A stretch of 44,795 bases of DNA, taken from positions 1 to 44,795 of the IMG/VR virus record IMGVR_UViG_3300025154_000173. The stretch is one strand, 5' to 3'. Shown here one piece after another: positions 6,917 through 13,923 of the stretch (position 1 is the stretch's first letter; the number at the start of each line of letters is the position of its first letter). Under the pieces are notes generated by a model. The model searched no databases, had not been told where the DNA came from, and saw only the letters and a list, made by a program, of their open reading frames with translations. The position numbers and the translations under genes are program-made. The DNA comes from a virus.

Positions 6917-7345
6917 ATGATTACATTCTTAATTGCAATTGCATGTTTAATAATAATTGAACTGCTTGCCTATAACTCGAAGTTCTGGGGTATTTTTGTT
7001 GTGTTGGTTGGGTTTACTGCTTATATGTGGACATTAACAAATTTATGGGTATTATTTATAGCAAACTTACAATTTATAATTGTTAGCCTGTTTGCCTATT
7101 TAATACTTGGAGCAATTTTTAGTGTGTTCAGATTTTATCGGTATGCAGCTAAATTTTACAAAGAAAACCCCAAAGAAGATAAAATATACGACCGAGGTAA
7201 TTTAATTACGGGTTGGATCTCTTGGTGGCCTTTTGTATTAATAGCTGATTTATTACATGATCCGATTGAAGCCCTGTATGAGTACTTATCAACAGTGTAT
7301 GATAAGATTGAAGAAAATGCTAGAATAAAAAACAAATTAAAATAA
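6917..7345 (+). CDS. Membrane protein of unknown function
   Basis: 142 residues from ATG 6917, which has an AAAGGA ribosome site; an upstream in-frame TTG is less likely. Hydrophobic segments at about 2-17, 22-40, 45-72 and 95-112 suggest three to four membrane helices, with an amphipathic charged C-terminus. No family recognised. It lies just upstream of the paralogue family cluster. Confidence 0.65.
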   Translation: MITFLIAIACLIIIELLAYNSKFWGIFVVLVGFTAYMWTLTNLWVLFIANLQFIIVSLFAYLILGAIFSVFRFYRYAAKFYKENPKEDKIYDRGNLITGWISWWPFVLIADLLHDPIEALYEYLSTVYDKIEENARIKNKLK

Positions 7346-7355
7346 GGAACCTATT

Positions 7356-7661
7356 TTGAAATATAAAAGTGATATTCTTAGTAACACTGGTAACTTCCGC
7401 ATCATGACGGAGTTGGAACTTATAGAAAAGCTTGGTAAACAATGGAACGCTAACATAGATGTTTCTGGGAACCATGATGGTGGCATGAATTATCTTTTCG
7501 GTCGCAACCTATCTACACTAAAAATACGAGATTCCCATCGTGGGTTTTCAGTCTGTAATGATAAGACTAGTGACTGGCAGTGGGAAATAAGCCTAGACGT
7601 GGTAGTTGAGGATACATTTAGTTTAATAGGTTACAAAAATTACTCTAGTATTTTATCGTGA
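7356..7661 (+). CDS. Paralogue family member 1 (FRxKTxxE...MDYLxGx...YxxYSxIL)
   Basis: 101 residues with a TTG start 6 bases after a GGAAC box. It shares with four neighbours an N-terminal F-R-x-x-T-E-x-E-x-x-x-x-x-G-x-x-W segment, a central M-N/D-Y-L-F/L-G segment, a W-x-I/L-S strand, and the terminal Y-K-N-Y-S-S-I-L. This is the most divergent of the five (MNYLFGRN). No function is known to me. It ends in TGA, overlapping the GTG of the phosphatase gene. Confidence 0.7.
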   Translation: MKYKSDILSNTGNFRIMTELELIEKLGKQWNANIDVSGNHDGGMNYLFGRNLSTLKIRDSHRGFSVCNDKTSDWQWEISLDVVVEDTFSLIGYKNYSSILS

Positions 7662-8077
7662 TACGAGCAACAAAAAATCAACTGGAGAACCTAAATAATT
7701 CCCATCAAGACCTCGAAAACTGTAAGAGAGTTCTATGTGTATGTAGTGCGGGCATGCTACGTTCTGCCTCAATGGCAATTGTATTTGCACAGAATTTTGG
7801 ATATAACACACGGTCAGCGGGAACTGAAGACTATGCCTTAATTCCTGTAACGGAAGCGCTAGTACGATGGGCAGATATTATTGTTTGTGCCGAACCCCTA
7901 CATAGACAACGAATATTATCAGACATATCGTATGACGAAGTTCTTGGAGAAGCTGTAGTATTTTTTGAGGAAACAGAACGTAAAATAATAGTACTAAACC
8001 TTCCAGACGATTTTGGTTACATGGATCAAACCTTAGTAAGACTAATATCTGAAAGATACAAAGCAACAATGAAATAA
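7658..8077 (+). CDS. Low-molecular-weight protein tyrosine phosphatase-like protein
   Basis: 139 residues. The P-loop signature C-x5-R-S is present as CSAGMLRS near residue 29, after a VLCV strand, and an aspartate-containing loop LPDDFGYMD near residue 113 could supply the general acid. The family dephosphorylates phosphotyrosine or arsenate-type substrates. The protein is short and the usual second aspartate-proline loop is altered, so substrate is uncertain. GTG start overlaps the previous stop. It ends in TAA just before a tRNA. Confidence 0.72.
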   Translation: MIRATKNQLENLNNSHQDLENCKRVLCVCSAGMLRSASMAIVFAQNFGYNTRSAGTEDYALIPVTEALVRWADIIVCAEPLHRQRILSDISYDEVLGEAVVFFEETERKIIVLNLPDDFGYMDQTLVRLISERYKATMK

Positions 8078-8082
8078 AATAT

Positions 8083-8163
8083 GCGTCGATGGCAGACAGG
8101 GATGCAGCAGTCTCCAAAACTGTGGTCGAAAGACTGATGAAGATTCGAATCCTTCTCGGCGCG
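8083..8163 (+). tRNA. tRNA-Trp (anticodon CCA) with a long variable arm
   Basis: Acceptor GCGTCGA/TCGGCGC, 3-bp D stem GCA/TGC, anticodon stem GCAGT/ACTGT with loop CTCCAAA, T arm GAAGA/CCTTC with one A-C clash, discriminator G as in tRNA-Trp. The variable region (8124-8138) is 15 bases and folds as GGTC-GAAA-GACT, a class II-type arm not found in ordinary tRNA-Trp. Confidence 0.8.
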
Positions 8164-8195
8164 CGGATAATTTAAAAACTAAAAAAGGAAATAGT

Positions 8196-8555
8196 ATGTC
8201 AAAGATAGCATACATTCTAGATAATAAAGAAAACTTTCGGTTTAAAACAGAGCAGGAATTTAAGGAAGACTACGGACCATCCTGGAGAAAGGCTCTTCCT
8301 GCTACTTGGCCCACTACTATGGATTATTTATTTAGCCAAGAACTTAATACGTTCCGTACGGACAACGCAGGAACGGAGTCTTTTTGGATAACTGATCATA
8401 TGCAGGGCGGGAATCGTTCTTGGAAAATAAATGTAGAGATGCTTCTCGAAAAGGGTGTATTTAGAACCGTAGACATTTCTTTACGCGGTGCTCCAGTTAT
8501 AGATACAACAAAGTTAACAGGTTATCGTGATTATTCATCAATATTAAAATTATGA
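8196..8555 (+). CDS. Paralogue family member 2
   Basis: 119 residues behind an AAAGGAAA ribosome site. Family blocks: FRFKTEQEFKEDYGPSW, then MDYLFSQELN, then WKINVEML, then GYRDYSSILKL. About 35 residues longer than member 3, with an insert between the central strand and the C-terminal block. It ends in TGA overlapping the next gene's ATG, so members 2 and 3 are coupled. Confidence 0.72.
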   Translation: MSKIAYILDNKENFRFKTEQEFKEDYGPSWRKALPATWPTTMDYLFSQELNTFRTDNAGTESFWITDHMQGGNRSWKINVEMLLEKGVFRTVDISLRGAPVIDTTKLTGYRDYSSILKL

Positions 8556-8815
8556 CTATAGAAGAAGTAAGAGCAAACCCAAACAAATTTAGATTTAAGA
8601 CAGAAGCTGAATTTATAACGGAGTTTGGCACAGACTGGAAAGACAGAGTACCATATAAGTGGAACTCAGATGGCGATATGGATTACCTGTTAGGAAAATC
8701 TTATTCCGAGGTATCTACAACAGGGTGGCTTATTAGTACTGATATGCTTATCCAAATAGGCACAAATCCCGAAGTATTAGCAGACTATAGAACCTATGGA
8801 AATATTTTACATTAA
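8552..8815 (+). CDS. Paralogue family member 3
   Basis: 87 residues. Blocks: FRFKTEAEFITEFGTDW, MDYLLGKS, WLISTDML and YRTYGNILH. This is the most compact version and so probably shows the minimal domain. Its TAA overlaps the ATG of the zinc-ribbon protein. Confidence 0.72.
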   Translation: MTIEEVRANPNKFRFKTEAEFITEFGTDWKDRVPYKWNSDGDMDYLLGKSYSEVSTTGWLISTDMLIQIGTNPEVLADYRTYGNILH

Positions 8816-9069
8816 TGAAAAAATTTAAACCCAGACCTGTAGGCTACCAAGAATATTGGACTGCCAAAGGCGAGTATGGTCTAGAACGGCTTCGCCGATA
8901 TAAAAAACGTCTAGACAAACGTAAACTAAAAGGTGGATGCCCTCGATGCCATCGTAACCCAAAAGAAGATCCTCATACGTGCCCATATGCTGAGGATATG
9001 CGGGGCGACCATGTAACTTTGTGCAGATGCTGTTATGACTGTAGGCATGAGTGTGCAATGGATATCTGA
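8815..9069 (+). CDS. Cysteine-rich zinc-ribbon protein
   Basis: 84 residues. Residues 1-40 are basic and helical; the rest has CPRCH, HTCPYAED and CRCCYDCRHEC, eight or more cysteines and histidines that could bind two zinc ions. Likely a nucleic-acid or protein adaptor, but no specific family is assigned. Start overlaps the previous stop; ends in TGA. Confidence 0.65.
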   Translation: MKKFKPRPVGYQEYWTAKGEYGLERLRRYKKRLDKRKLKGGCPRCHRNPKEDPHTCPYAEDMRGDHVTLCRCCYDCRHECAMDI

Positions 9070-9078
9070 TTTTAATTG

Positions 9079-9133
9079 TGGAGGTAGCTCAGTGGTAGAG
9101 CACTTAGTCGGAGAGTTCGATTCTTCCCCTCCA
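9079..9133 (+). pseudogene. tRNA remnant lacking the anticodon arm
   Basis: TGGAGG and CCTCCA form a 6-bp acceptor-like stem around a normal D arm (GCTC/GAGC) and a T-loop TTCGATT on a damaged stem. Between D and T arms only about 9 bases remain, so the anticodon stem-loop is missing. It looks like a tRNA gene after an internal deletion. Confidence 0.6.
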
Positions 9134-9146
9134 TACTTAATTTTTT

Positions 9147-9171
9147 TGGGTATAAGAATGATAGTAAATTT
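9147..9171 (+). promoter_or_regulatory. Phage-type promoter motif copy 1
   Basis: Contains TGGGTATAAGAATGATAG, closely matching the copy at 18426. It stands 26 bases before the paralogue 4 start codon. Confidence 0.6.
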
Positions 9172-9196
9172 TAGATTAATTATAAAGGAGTACATT

Positions 9197-9511
9197 ATGC
9201 TAGACTGCTCTGGTGGGCTAGATAAGGATCTCGTAAAACGTGGCCCGCTTCGTTTTAAAACAGCGGCGGAGTTCGAACAGGACTATGGGTCTACCTGGAG
9301 ACAGGACGTGCCAGGTCCATATTGTTGGGTATGTAGTATGGATAGCTTGCTGGGAAAACATTTAAGCGTATTTGGAGTTACAGATTTAGGAGATAGCTAT
9401 GGAGTAGCAGGTTGGAATATCTCTGAAAGCATGCTTACTCGCACCGAAATACACCCAGCACAGGTAGAGTCTTTGCCAAATTACAAAGATTACTCCACAA
9501 TTTTAAAATAA
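9197..9511 (+). CDS. Paralogue family member 4
   Basis: 104 residues from ATG 9197, chosen because AAGGAG lies 8 bases upstream; upstream in-frame starts would overlap the tRNA remnant. Blocks: LRFKTAAEFEQDYGSTWR, MDSLLGKHLS, WNISESML, YKDYSTILK. It is the first gene behind a phage-type promoter motif. It ends in TAA. Confidence 0.72.
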   Translation: MLDCSGGLDKDLVKRGPLRFKTAAEFEQDYGSTWRQDVPGPYCWVCSMDSLLGKHLSVFGVTDLGDSYGVAGWNISESMLTRTEIHPAQVESLPNYKDYSTILK

Positions 9512-9525
9512 ATGGAACAAGTAAT

Positions 9526-9813
9526 ATGATTAAATTTAAAGACATCTTAGAACATCCAGAACTATATAGATTCAAAACTCAAGAGGAACTAATAGCTGAG
9601 TATGGTGTTCACCACTGGCGCAGCTCCGTACTGGGCCAATGGATAGAGGATATGGATTACTTACTCGGTCAGCAAGTCTCGGAACATCTCATAAAAAGTA
9701 GTGGACCTAGCGATGTTCAGATAGACCGTACTTGGAACTCAGGAATAGAAGCATTTACACTAAACACATCATCTCTATTAAACTATAGAGATTATTCAAC
9801 AATCCTAAAATAA
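9526..9813 (+). CDS. Paralogue family member 5
   Basis: 95 residues. Blocks: YRFKTQEELIAEYGVHHWR, MDYLLGQQVS, FTLNTSSLL, YRDYSTILK. It follows member 4 by 14 bases and precedes a highly charged small protein, all probably on one transcript from the 9147 motif to the terminator at 10207. Confidence 0.72.
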   Translation: MIKFKDILEHPELYRFKTQEELIAEYGVHHWRSSVLGQWIEDMDYLLGQQVSEHLIKSSGPSDVQIDRTWNSGIEAFTLNTSSLLNYRDYSTILK

Positions 9814-9826
9814 GGAAACACAAAAC

Positions 9827-10186
9827 ATGGCTCAACAAGATCAAGACCTCACAGATTCCATCGTCGAATTACTTCATGGTAAACCTATCGACGCTGCTAA
9901 ACCTCTCTTCGACCAAATTTTCACCGCTCTCCCTCGAGACAAAAAAGGCTTTACCAAAACTATCGTTAAGAAAAGCCTGGTAAGAAAATTTAAAGAAGTG
10001 TGGGAAAAAGCCGAAGTGGCAAAAGAAAAATCGGAAGAATCCGTTATTAATTTCTTTGTCGATCCGCAAAACTTTGACGTATCTAAAGTTGTCGTTGCAC
10101 AAACAGAAGTACTTCGTGCTAACGAAATCCAAAGTATAGTTGAAAAACTATACGAGACTTACTTCGGTGAAAAACTGAACGGTTAA
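9827..10186 (+). CDS. Hypothetical protein, acidic/basic mixed, helical
   Basis: 119 residues behind AAGGAAA. Predicted all-helical; FVDPQNFDVSKVVVAQTEVLRANE is the only notable block. No family recognised. Its codons are more C-rich at third positions than neighbours early in the gene, which may indicate high expression. The stop is TAA directly followed by TAG, then a strong terminator. Confidence 0.65.
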   Translation: MAQQDQDLTDSIVELLHGKPIDAAKPLFDQIFTALPRDKKGFTKTIVKKSLVRKFKEVWEKAEVAKEKSEESVINFFVDPQNFDVSKVVVAQTEVLRANEIQSIVEKLYETYFGEKLNG

Positions 10187-10206
10187 TAGCTCTATTTTTT
10201 TTTACA

Positions 10207-10232
10207 GGGCTGGTTGATCCAGCCCAATTTTT
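10207..10232 (+). terminator. Intrinsic terminator before tRNA-Tyr
   Basis: GGGCTGG pairs with CCAGCCC around TTGAT and is followed by AATTTTT. Confidence 0.88.
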
Positions 10233-10234
10233 AT

Positions 10235-10317
10235 GCAAGTATCGAATAGCGGCAATTTCCGCTGCCTGTAGAGCAGCCGTCTAATAAACTTCGGTGGTTC
10301 GAGTCCATCTACTTGCA
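10235..10317 (+). tRNA. tRNA-Tyr (anticodon GTA)
   Basis: Acceptor GCAAGTA/TACTTGC, D stem GAA/TTC with a 10-base loop, anticodon stem GCTGC/GCAGC with loop CTGTAGA, T stem GGTGG/CCATC, discriminator A. The long variable region (about 15 bases) is normal for bacterial tRNA-Tyr. Confidence 0.88.
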
Positions 10318-10320
10318 CTT

Positions 10321-10472
10321 ATCCTCGCTCCAGAACACGAACCTTCGGTTCGAAGACTTTACAGAGATCGCTGTTCGACAGGTGATGCTGAAATAATCCC
10401 CGATGATATTGGGTGTAAATATTAAACTGCATCATTCTAGGCTGTAACCTAGACGAGGATTTTATTTTTTTT
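10321..10472 (+). ncRNA. Structured RNA candidate A (array unit 1)
   Basis: Closed by ATCCTCG/CGAGGAT (10321-10327 with 10454-10460) and followed by a T-rich tail. Inside are CGAACC/GGTTCG (10338-10352), TGATGC/GCATCA (10383-10388 with 10429-10434) and CTAGG/CCTAG (10437-10452), whose loop includes the GCTGTAAC motif shared with units 2 and 3. It starts 3 bases after tRNA-Tyr, and no credible reading frame is present. Function unknown. Confidence 0.6.
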
Positions 10473-10590
10473 ATGTACCATGCATGCCTTGGTAAATCTC
10501 TGAGGATTGGGTGCACGTTGCTGTAACACAGGCGATTGTTAACTGCTAGCGAGTTAACTTGTAAAGTGTTATATGGTGCATAGAGTTTTT
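10471..10590 (+). ncRNA. Structured RNA candidate B (array unit 2)
   Basis: Closed by TTATGTACCA (10471-10480) with TGGTGCATAG (10574-10583), about 10 pairs including wobbles, then a T tract. A 7-bp hairpin GTTAACT/AGTTAAC (10538-10558) with a GCTAGCG loop lies near the 3' side. GCTGTAAC occurs at 10520-10527, 46 bases after the start of the TGTACCA strand, the same offset as in unit 3. No T-arm, so not a tRNA. Confidence 0.6.
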
Positions 10591-10720
10591 ATGTATCATG
10601 CAGGACCTATGCAAAGTAGGTACGGGCATTTGGACGCTGTAACATAAACCGAGTGGTTTTTTTCATAGACGTATTCTATTGAATTACACACCTAAGGGTT
10701 GTTATATGATACATATATTT
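10590..10720 (+). ncRNA. Structured RNA candidate C (array unit 3)
   Basis: Closed by the perfect 10-bp pair TATGTATCAT (10590-10599) and ATGATACATA (10706-10715), then a T tract. Inside are ACCTA/TAGGT (10605-10621), ATAGA/TCTAT (near 10667-10681) and GCTGTAAC at 10636-10643. Layout and motif spacing match unit 2, suggesting a duplicated RNA. Confidence 0.6.
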
Positions 10721-10839
10721 TTGGGTGGCGAAGACGTGTCTTTGATCGGGCTATGTTAGTAGTCATCCAGGGTGAAAAGCAGCCCGAGCCGCTAGTTGAT
10801 CTCTAGTAGACAGGGCAGCCCAGTAACCCAAATTTTTTT
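10719..10839 (+). ncRNA. Structured RNA candidate D (array unit 4)
   Basis: TTTGGGT pairs with ACCCAAA and is followed by seven T. An inner 7-bp stem TCGGGCT/AGCCCGA (10746-10752 with 10791-10797) and an AGAC/GTCT hairpin are visible. It lacks the GCTGTAAC motif of units 1-3, so it may be a different RNA or the terminator-bearing end of the array. Confidence 0.55.
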
Positions 10840-10857
10840 AATAAACAAAGGTACATC

Positions 10858-10989
10858 ATGAAAACAGTAAAAAGTATGAAAACTGAAGAAGTAATAAGAG
10901 TAACCGATGAAGAAGCTAATAAATTAGTTTCAGCAAAAACACATCAATATGTTTCAAAGTCTGAGTATAAAAAGTTAAAAAAAGGTTAA
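10858..10989 (+). CDS. Small hypothetical protein (43 aa)
   Basis: ATG 10858 to TAA 10987-10989, behind an AAAGGT box. The product is short and lysine-rich (MKTVKSMKTEEVIRV start, KKLKKG end). It is the first gene after the RNA array and is followed after 2 bases by the next gene, which argues for translation. Function unknown. Confidence 0.55.
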   Translation: MKTVKSMKTEEVIRVTDEEANKLVSAKTHQYVSKSEYKKLKKG

Positions 10990-10991
10990 GT

Positions 10992-11267
10992 ATGTATGTA
11001 AGTCAGTCTGGTAAGATAATAAACGAAGAACTTACAGATGAACTTCTTAGTTTATTCGAGGTAAGAAATATGTTTTATAGAGAACCTCTAGTCGGAGTAC
11101 AACAGATGATTGACTTTGCGGAAATGCAAAAGGACACAATGAGAGATGCTATAAAACAAAAGTTTGAAGAAACGCTGTTCATACACAAATATCCTGAAGA
11201 GAAGTTGTTAAAAATATATGACACAACTCGCTGGGAACTTTATCAATACTATAAAACCAGTTTTTAA
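10992..11267 (+). CDS. Hypothetical protein, helical
   Basis: 91 residues, mostly helical and acidic, with a C-terminal W-E-L-Y-Q-Y-Y-K segment. No recognised domain. Its TAA is 2 bases from the next ATG, so it belongs to the 10.86-12.8 kb operon of small genes. Confidence 0.6.
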   Translation: MYVSQSGKIINEELTDELLSLFEVRNMFYREPLVGVQQMIDFAEMQKDTMRDAIKQKFEETLFIHKYPEEKLLKIYDTTRWELYQYYKTSF

Positions 11268-11269
11268 TA

Positions 11270-11713
11270 ATGCTAAGATACTTACGAGCACTTTTTTACG
11301 CGCTTCGTCCTAAACATAGAAAACTACGAGAAATGTACTACGATGATTTGGCATACACCATTACATACCTACAACAGGTAACTGCTGGAGAAGTCATTAA
11401 TTATGGTAATATATTTAAAACTGTTTGCAACATCACAACGGTAGTTAGACTAAAAAATCTTACGATTTATAAGTTGTCTATCTATAAACATTGGGATTTT
11501 CAAAAAGAATTCTTACCAACAGATATCGCATGGATGGCTGTTGACGGGAATCACCATCTAAAACTATTATCATTTGATAAAGATTTATTTTACCATATGC
11601 TTATCAGTGAGATGAATACGCATGCATTTATTGAAAAACATTCTACCACAAATCCTGAAATACACAATGCAACAAAAGAAAATCAGCAAGAATTATTTAG
11701 TAGCTATATATGA
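11270..11713 (+). CDS. Hypothetical protein
   Basis: 147 residues. Basic N-terminus (LRYLRALFYALRPKHRKLREMYYDD) that looks like an amphipathic helix, then a strand-rich region. No family recognised. Ends in TGA; the next gene begins inside it in another frame. Confidence 0.6.
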   Translation: MLRYLRALFYALRPKHRKLREMYYDDLAYTITYLQQVTAGEVINYGNIFKTVCNITTVVRLKNLTIYKLSIYKHWDFQKEFLPTDIAWMAVDGNHHLKLLSFDKDLFYHMLISEMNTHAFIEKHSTTNPEIHNATKENQQELFSSYI

Positions 11714-11930
11714 AAATAATTACCCCAATCCTGGGGGAATAGCTACGCTCGTCGGTATATATCCAACTCACCCTGAAGCTGCTTTTATAAGCAAAGCTGT
11801 CAAGGATAGAAATAAGTTACCATTCTTTCCTATAATTGAACCAACCGATTACCCTCCAACAACCATGTCGGTCGCAAACCATTTGGAGAGAATGCGTGAA
11901 GACAGAAAAGATCGTACTCCAAAAGATTGA
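11667..11930 (+). CDS. Hypothetical protein
   Basis: 87 residues if started at ATG 11667, overlapping the end of the previous gene by 47 bases. The non-overlapping part (NPGGIATLVGIYPTHPEAAF onward) has protein-like composition and ends in TGA. A start upstream at 11622 is open but would lengthen the overlap. No domain recognised. Confidence 0.5.
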   Translation: MQQKKISKNYLVAIYENNYPNPGGIATLVGIYPTHPEAAFISKAVKDRNKLPFFPIIEPTDYPPTTMSVANHLERMREDRKDRTPKD

Positions 11931-12210
11931 TCATAGAAAAGTACGTATACCTAAAACAGGAATAAAAGTTAATAAGCAGATTGACACAATGTTTTGGAAT
12001 ATATGGGTACAGTTCGGTATCAAGCGCAACGTAGTTGGAATACCTAGGAGTATGGTAAAGGAATATGAATGGACCTCTATCGCAAGAACAGAGTTTTATG
12101 CTGTACCATTTCATAAAAAACTACTTAAACTTTTAGAAAAAAGAAAACTTCGTACAAGTTGGATCATAGATTGTGAGCCACTTGAAACTAACAACATAAA
12201 ACAAAAATAA
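11896..12210 (+). CDS. Hypothetical basic protein
   Basis: I choose GTG 11896 because GGAGAG lies 8 bases upstream; the product (MKTEKIVLQKIDHRKVRIPK...) then has 104 residues and overlaps the preceding gene by 35 bases. It is basic with a C-terminal KKLLKLLEKRKLRTSW segment. No family recognised. Ends in TAA. Confidence 0.55.
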   Translation: MKTEKIVLQKIDHRKVRIPKTGIKVNKQIDTMFWNIWVQFGIKRNVVGIPRSMVKEYEWTSIARTEFYAVPFHKKLLKLLEKRKLRTSWIIDCEPLETNNIKQK

Positions 12211-12213
12211 CTA

Positions 12214-12372
12214 ATGAAAACAACAAAAGTATTCTATCCAAAATCAGAATGGGTATACGGCTCTTTTAAAAAGAATAAGGCTATGCGCGGTTCTGAACAA
12301 AATGCAAATCTATCCAACATTGGAAGTAAGATCAGCATGTTAATAGATGACAAAAGTACACGGTACTCCTGA
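12214..12372 (+). CDS. Small hypothetical protein (52 aa)
   Basis: ATG 12214 follows the previous stop by 3 bases; ends in TGA at 12370-12372. The product starts MKTTKVFYPKSEWVYGSF and is basic. The following gene begins 26 bases before its end, typical of this operon. Function unknown. Confidence 0.5.
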   Translation: MKTTKVFYPKSEWVYGSFKKNKAMRGSEQNANLSNIGSKISMLIDDKSTRYS

Positions 12373-12643
12373 AGAACGGAGATGCTTGGTAAACGTTTAT
12401 CAGATTACTTACTCAGATTTACATATCAATGTTGTATTTAGAAAAGTAACTCCTTTAAAACATAAACTATGGATTCGTCAATGGCTAATCGCAAATAATT
12501 TTAGCTTTAGAGATAAACCATATGTATGGAAAGAGGGAGTTTCTACTTCTACAAAACAAATTGGTTTGGGTCCTTGGTCAAAAAAACCTTGGGCAAATGG
12601 AAAGAATGCACATAGCACTAAAGCAACTTGGAATCAAAAATAA
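12347..12643 (+). CDS. Hypothetical basic protein
   Basis: 98 residues starting MTKVHGTPEERRC. Tryptophan- and lysine-rich towards the C-terminus (GPWSKKPWANGKNAH). No recognised domain. Four bases separate its TAA from the cold-shock gene ATG. Confidence 0.6.
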   Translation: MTKVHGTPEERRCLVNVYQITYSDLHINVVFRKVTPLKHKLWIRQWLIANNFSFRDKPYVWKEGVSTSTKQIGLGPWSKKPWANGKNAHSTKATWNQK

Positions 12644-12646
12644 AAA

Positions 12647-12844
12647 ATGATCGGGAAGGTTAGATGGTTTAACCCTGCATGGGGGTATGGTTTTATTACG
12701 TCTGGAAAGACTGATTACTTCGTGTTCTATAAAGCAATTAAAATGAAAGGTTTTCGGAAGCTGGAGCCTGGCCAGAAAGTTTCATTTAAAATTAAAGTAT
12801 ATCAAGGACATAAACAAGCTAATCAAGTTAAACAGTACAAATGA
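12647..12844 (+). CDS. Cold-shock-domain protein
   Basis: 65 residues, one cold-shock OB fold. GKVRWFNPAWGYGFIT matches the family's GxVKWFNxxKGYGFI RNP1 strand, and TDYFVFYKAI corresponds to the usual D-x-F-V-H RNP2, with the histidine replaced by tyrosine. EPGQKVSFKI matches the fourth strand. Such proteins bind single-stranded RNA or DNA. Its TGA overlaps the ATG of the ClpP-like gene. Confidence 0.85.
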   Translation: MIGKVRWFNPAWGYGFITSGKTDYFVFYKAIKMKGFRKLEPGQKVSFKIKVYQGHKQANQVKQYK

Positions 12845-13443
12845 TAAAAAATCAAGAGATCACTATTGAAGAATTAACACTTCCTCAAAAAAAAGTAGAT
12901 TCCGCACCCATTCCTTTTTTACAGCTTACTGAAGATATAGACATAAAAAATAGGAAGATATACGTTACAAATATTGACGTGTATACTCCTGCATTTATTC
13001 AACAAAGAGCAGATGTGATATATCAAATGTCTGGAGACGATACTACACCACTCACGCTATCAATTAGCAGCTTTGGTGGAGATGCATATGCAATGTTCGG
13101 AATAGTTGATGTTATGAAACTACTTCCCAGCAAAGTAAATACTCTCGGAGTGGGAACTGCACAATCTGCAGCGGCCACTCTTTTAGTCGCGGGCACAGGA
13201 CAGAGAACTATCACAGAGAATACTTTTGTGATGATTCATCAAATTAGCACCTGGTTAGGTGGACAGGCTGATGATATCGCAGTCGAGGCAAAGCATACTA
13301 AGGAGTTACAGACAAAACTGTATAAACTTCTAGCAAGCAAATCTAAAAAACCTGCAGATTTCTGGAAAAAACAAACGAAATCTAATTTATACTTACCAGC
13401 AGAAAAATGCTTAGAGTATGGTTTAGTAGATGTTGTCATTTAA
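12841..13443 (+). CDS. ClpP-like serine protease
   Basis: 200 residues. The ClpP/crotonase fold is clear: SISSFGGDAYAMFGIVD matches the substrate-cleft strand, GTAQSAAATLLVAGT carries the catalytic serine, and FVMIHQ carries the catalytic histidine. The acidic member is probably in the helix after LASKSKK. Length matches ClpP. Phage ClpP-like proteins often act in head maturation or replace host ClpP; none of the neighbours here is a capsid gene, so the role is open. ATGA overlap with the cold-shock gene. Confidence 0.85.
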   Translation: MIKNQEITIEELTLPQKKVDSAPIPFLQLTEDIDIKNRKIYVTNIDVYTPAFIQQRADVIYQMSGDDTTPLTLSISSFGGDAYAMFGIVDVMKLLPSKVNTLGVGTAQSAAATLLVAGTGQRTITENTFVMIHQISTWLGGQADDIAVEAKHTKELQTKLYKLLASKSKKPADFWKKQTKSNLYLPAEKCLEYGLVDVVI

Positions 13444-13450
13444 GATGATT

Positions 13451-13476
13451 GGGAGAGGGAAACCTCTCCCATCTTA
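13451..13476 (+). terminator. Terminator after ClpP-like gene
   Basis: GGGAGAGG-GAAA-CCTCTCCC hairpin followed by ATCTTATT. A near-identical hairpin recurs at 15017. Confidence 0.7.
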
Positions 13477-13503
13477 TTAATATTTAGTGGAGGCAAAAAT
13501 GTA

Positions 13504-13923
13504 TTGGGGAAAGAAGAGAAAGTATTAATAGCAAACGATGACTTCAAGGTTGTCGTAGTTGATTGTGGTGGTTTGGATGCGCATGTTGTAGAGAGTGGTT
13601 TTATATTCATTATAAAGCAAGGTAAAGCAGAAATAGCTATTGAGCCAAATGCTGACAGAAAGAAAATACTTTGTAAAATATACGAACAAAACGGCTCTAG
13701 CAAGAATTTTGAATTTACAGCTACGCAATTCAAACAGATATTATCTTCCAACACAACAAAGCGGGCTATAAAATCCGAGGAGGAAGAGATTCATGAAAAA
13801 GCAGCAAAAGGAAAAACTGAGCGAGAATCAGCAGAAATTACTGATCCTAGCCAACCTATTAAAAGACGTAGATCAAGCATTAAAACCAAAAAGACCCGTA
13901 AGTCTTCTAAAAAAGGTAAGTAA
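13504..13923 (+). CDS. Hypothetical protein with basic tail
   Basis: 139 residues from a TTG at 13504, about 10 bases after GGAGG. An ATG at 13499 is in a frame that stops after nine codons. The first 85 residues are strand-rich; residues 95-139 are extremely basic (RRRSSIKTKKTRKSSKKGK), fit for nucleic-acid binding. The tail region overlaps the next gene by 131 bases in another frame. Ends in TAA. Confidence 0.6.
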   Translation: MGKEEKVLIANDDFKVVVVDCGGLDAHVVESGFIFIIKQGKAEIAIEPNADRKKILCKIYEQNGSSKNFEFTATQFKQILSSNTTKRAIKSEEEEIHEKAAKGKTERESAEITDPSQPIKRRRSSIKTKKTRKSSKKGK

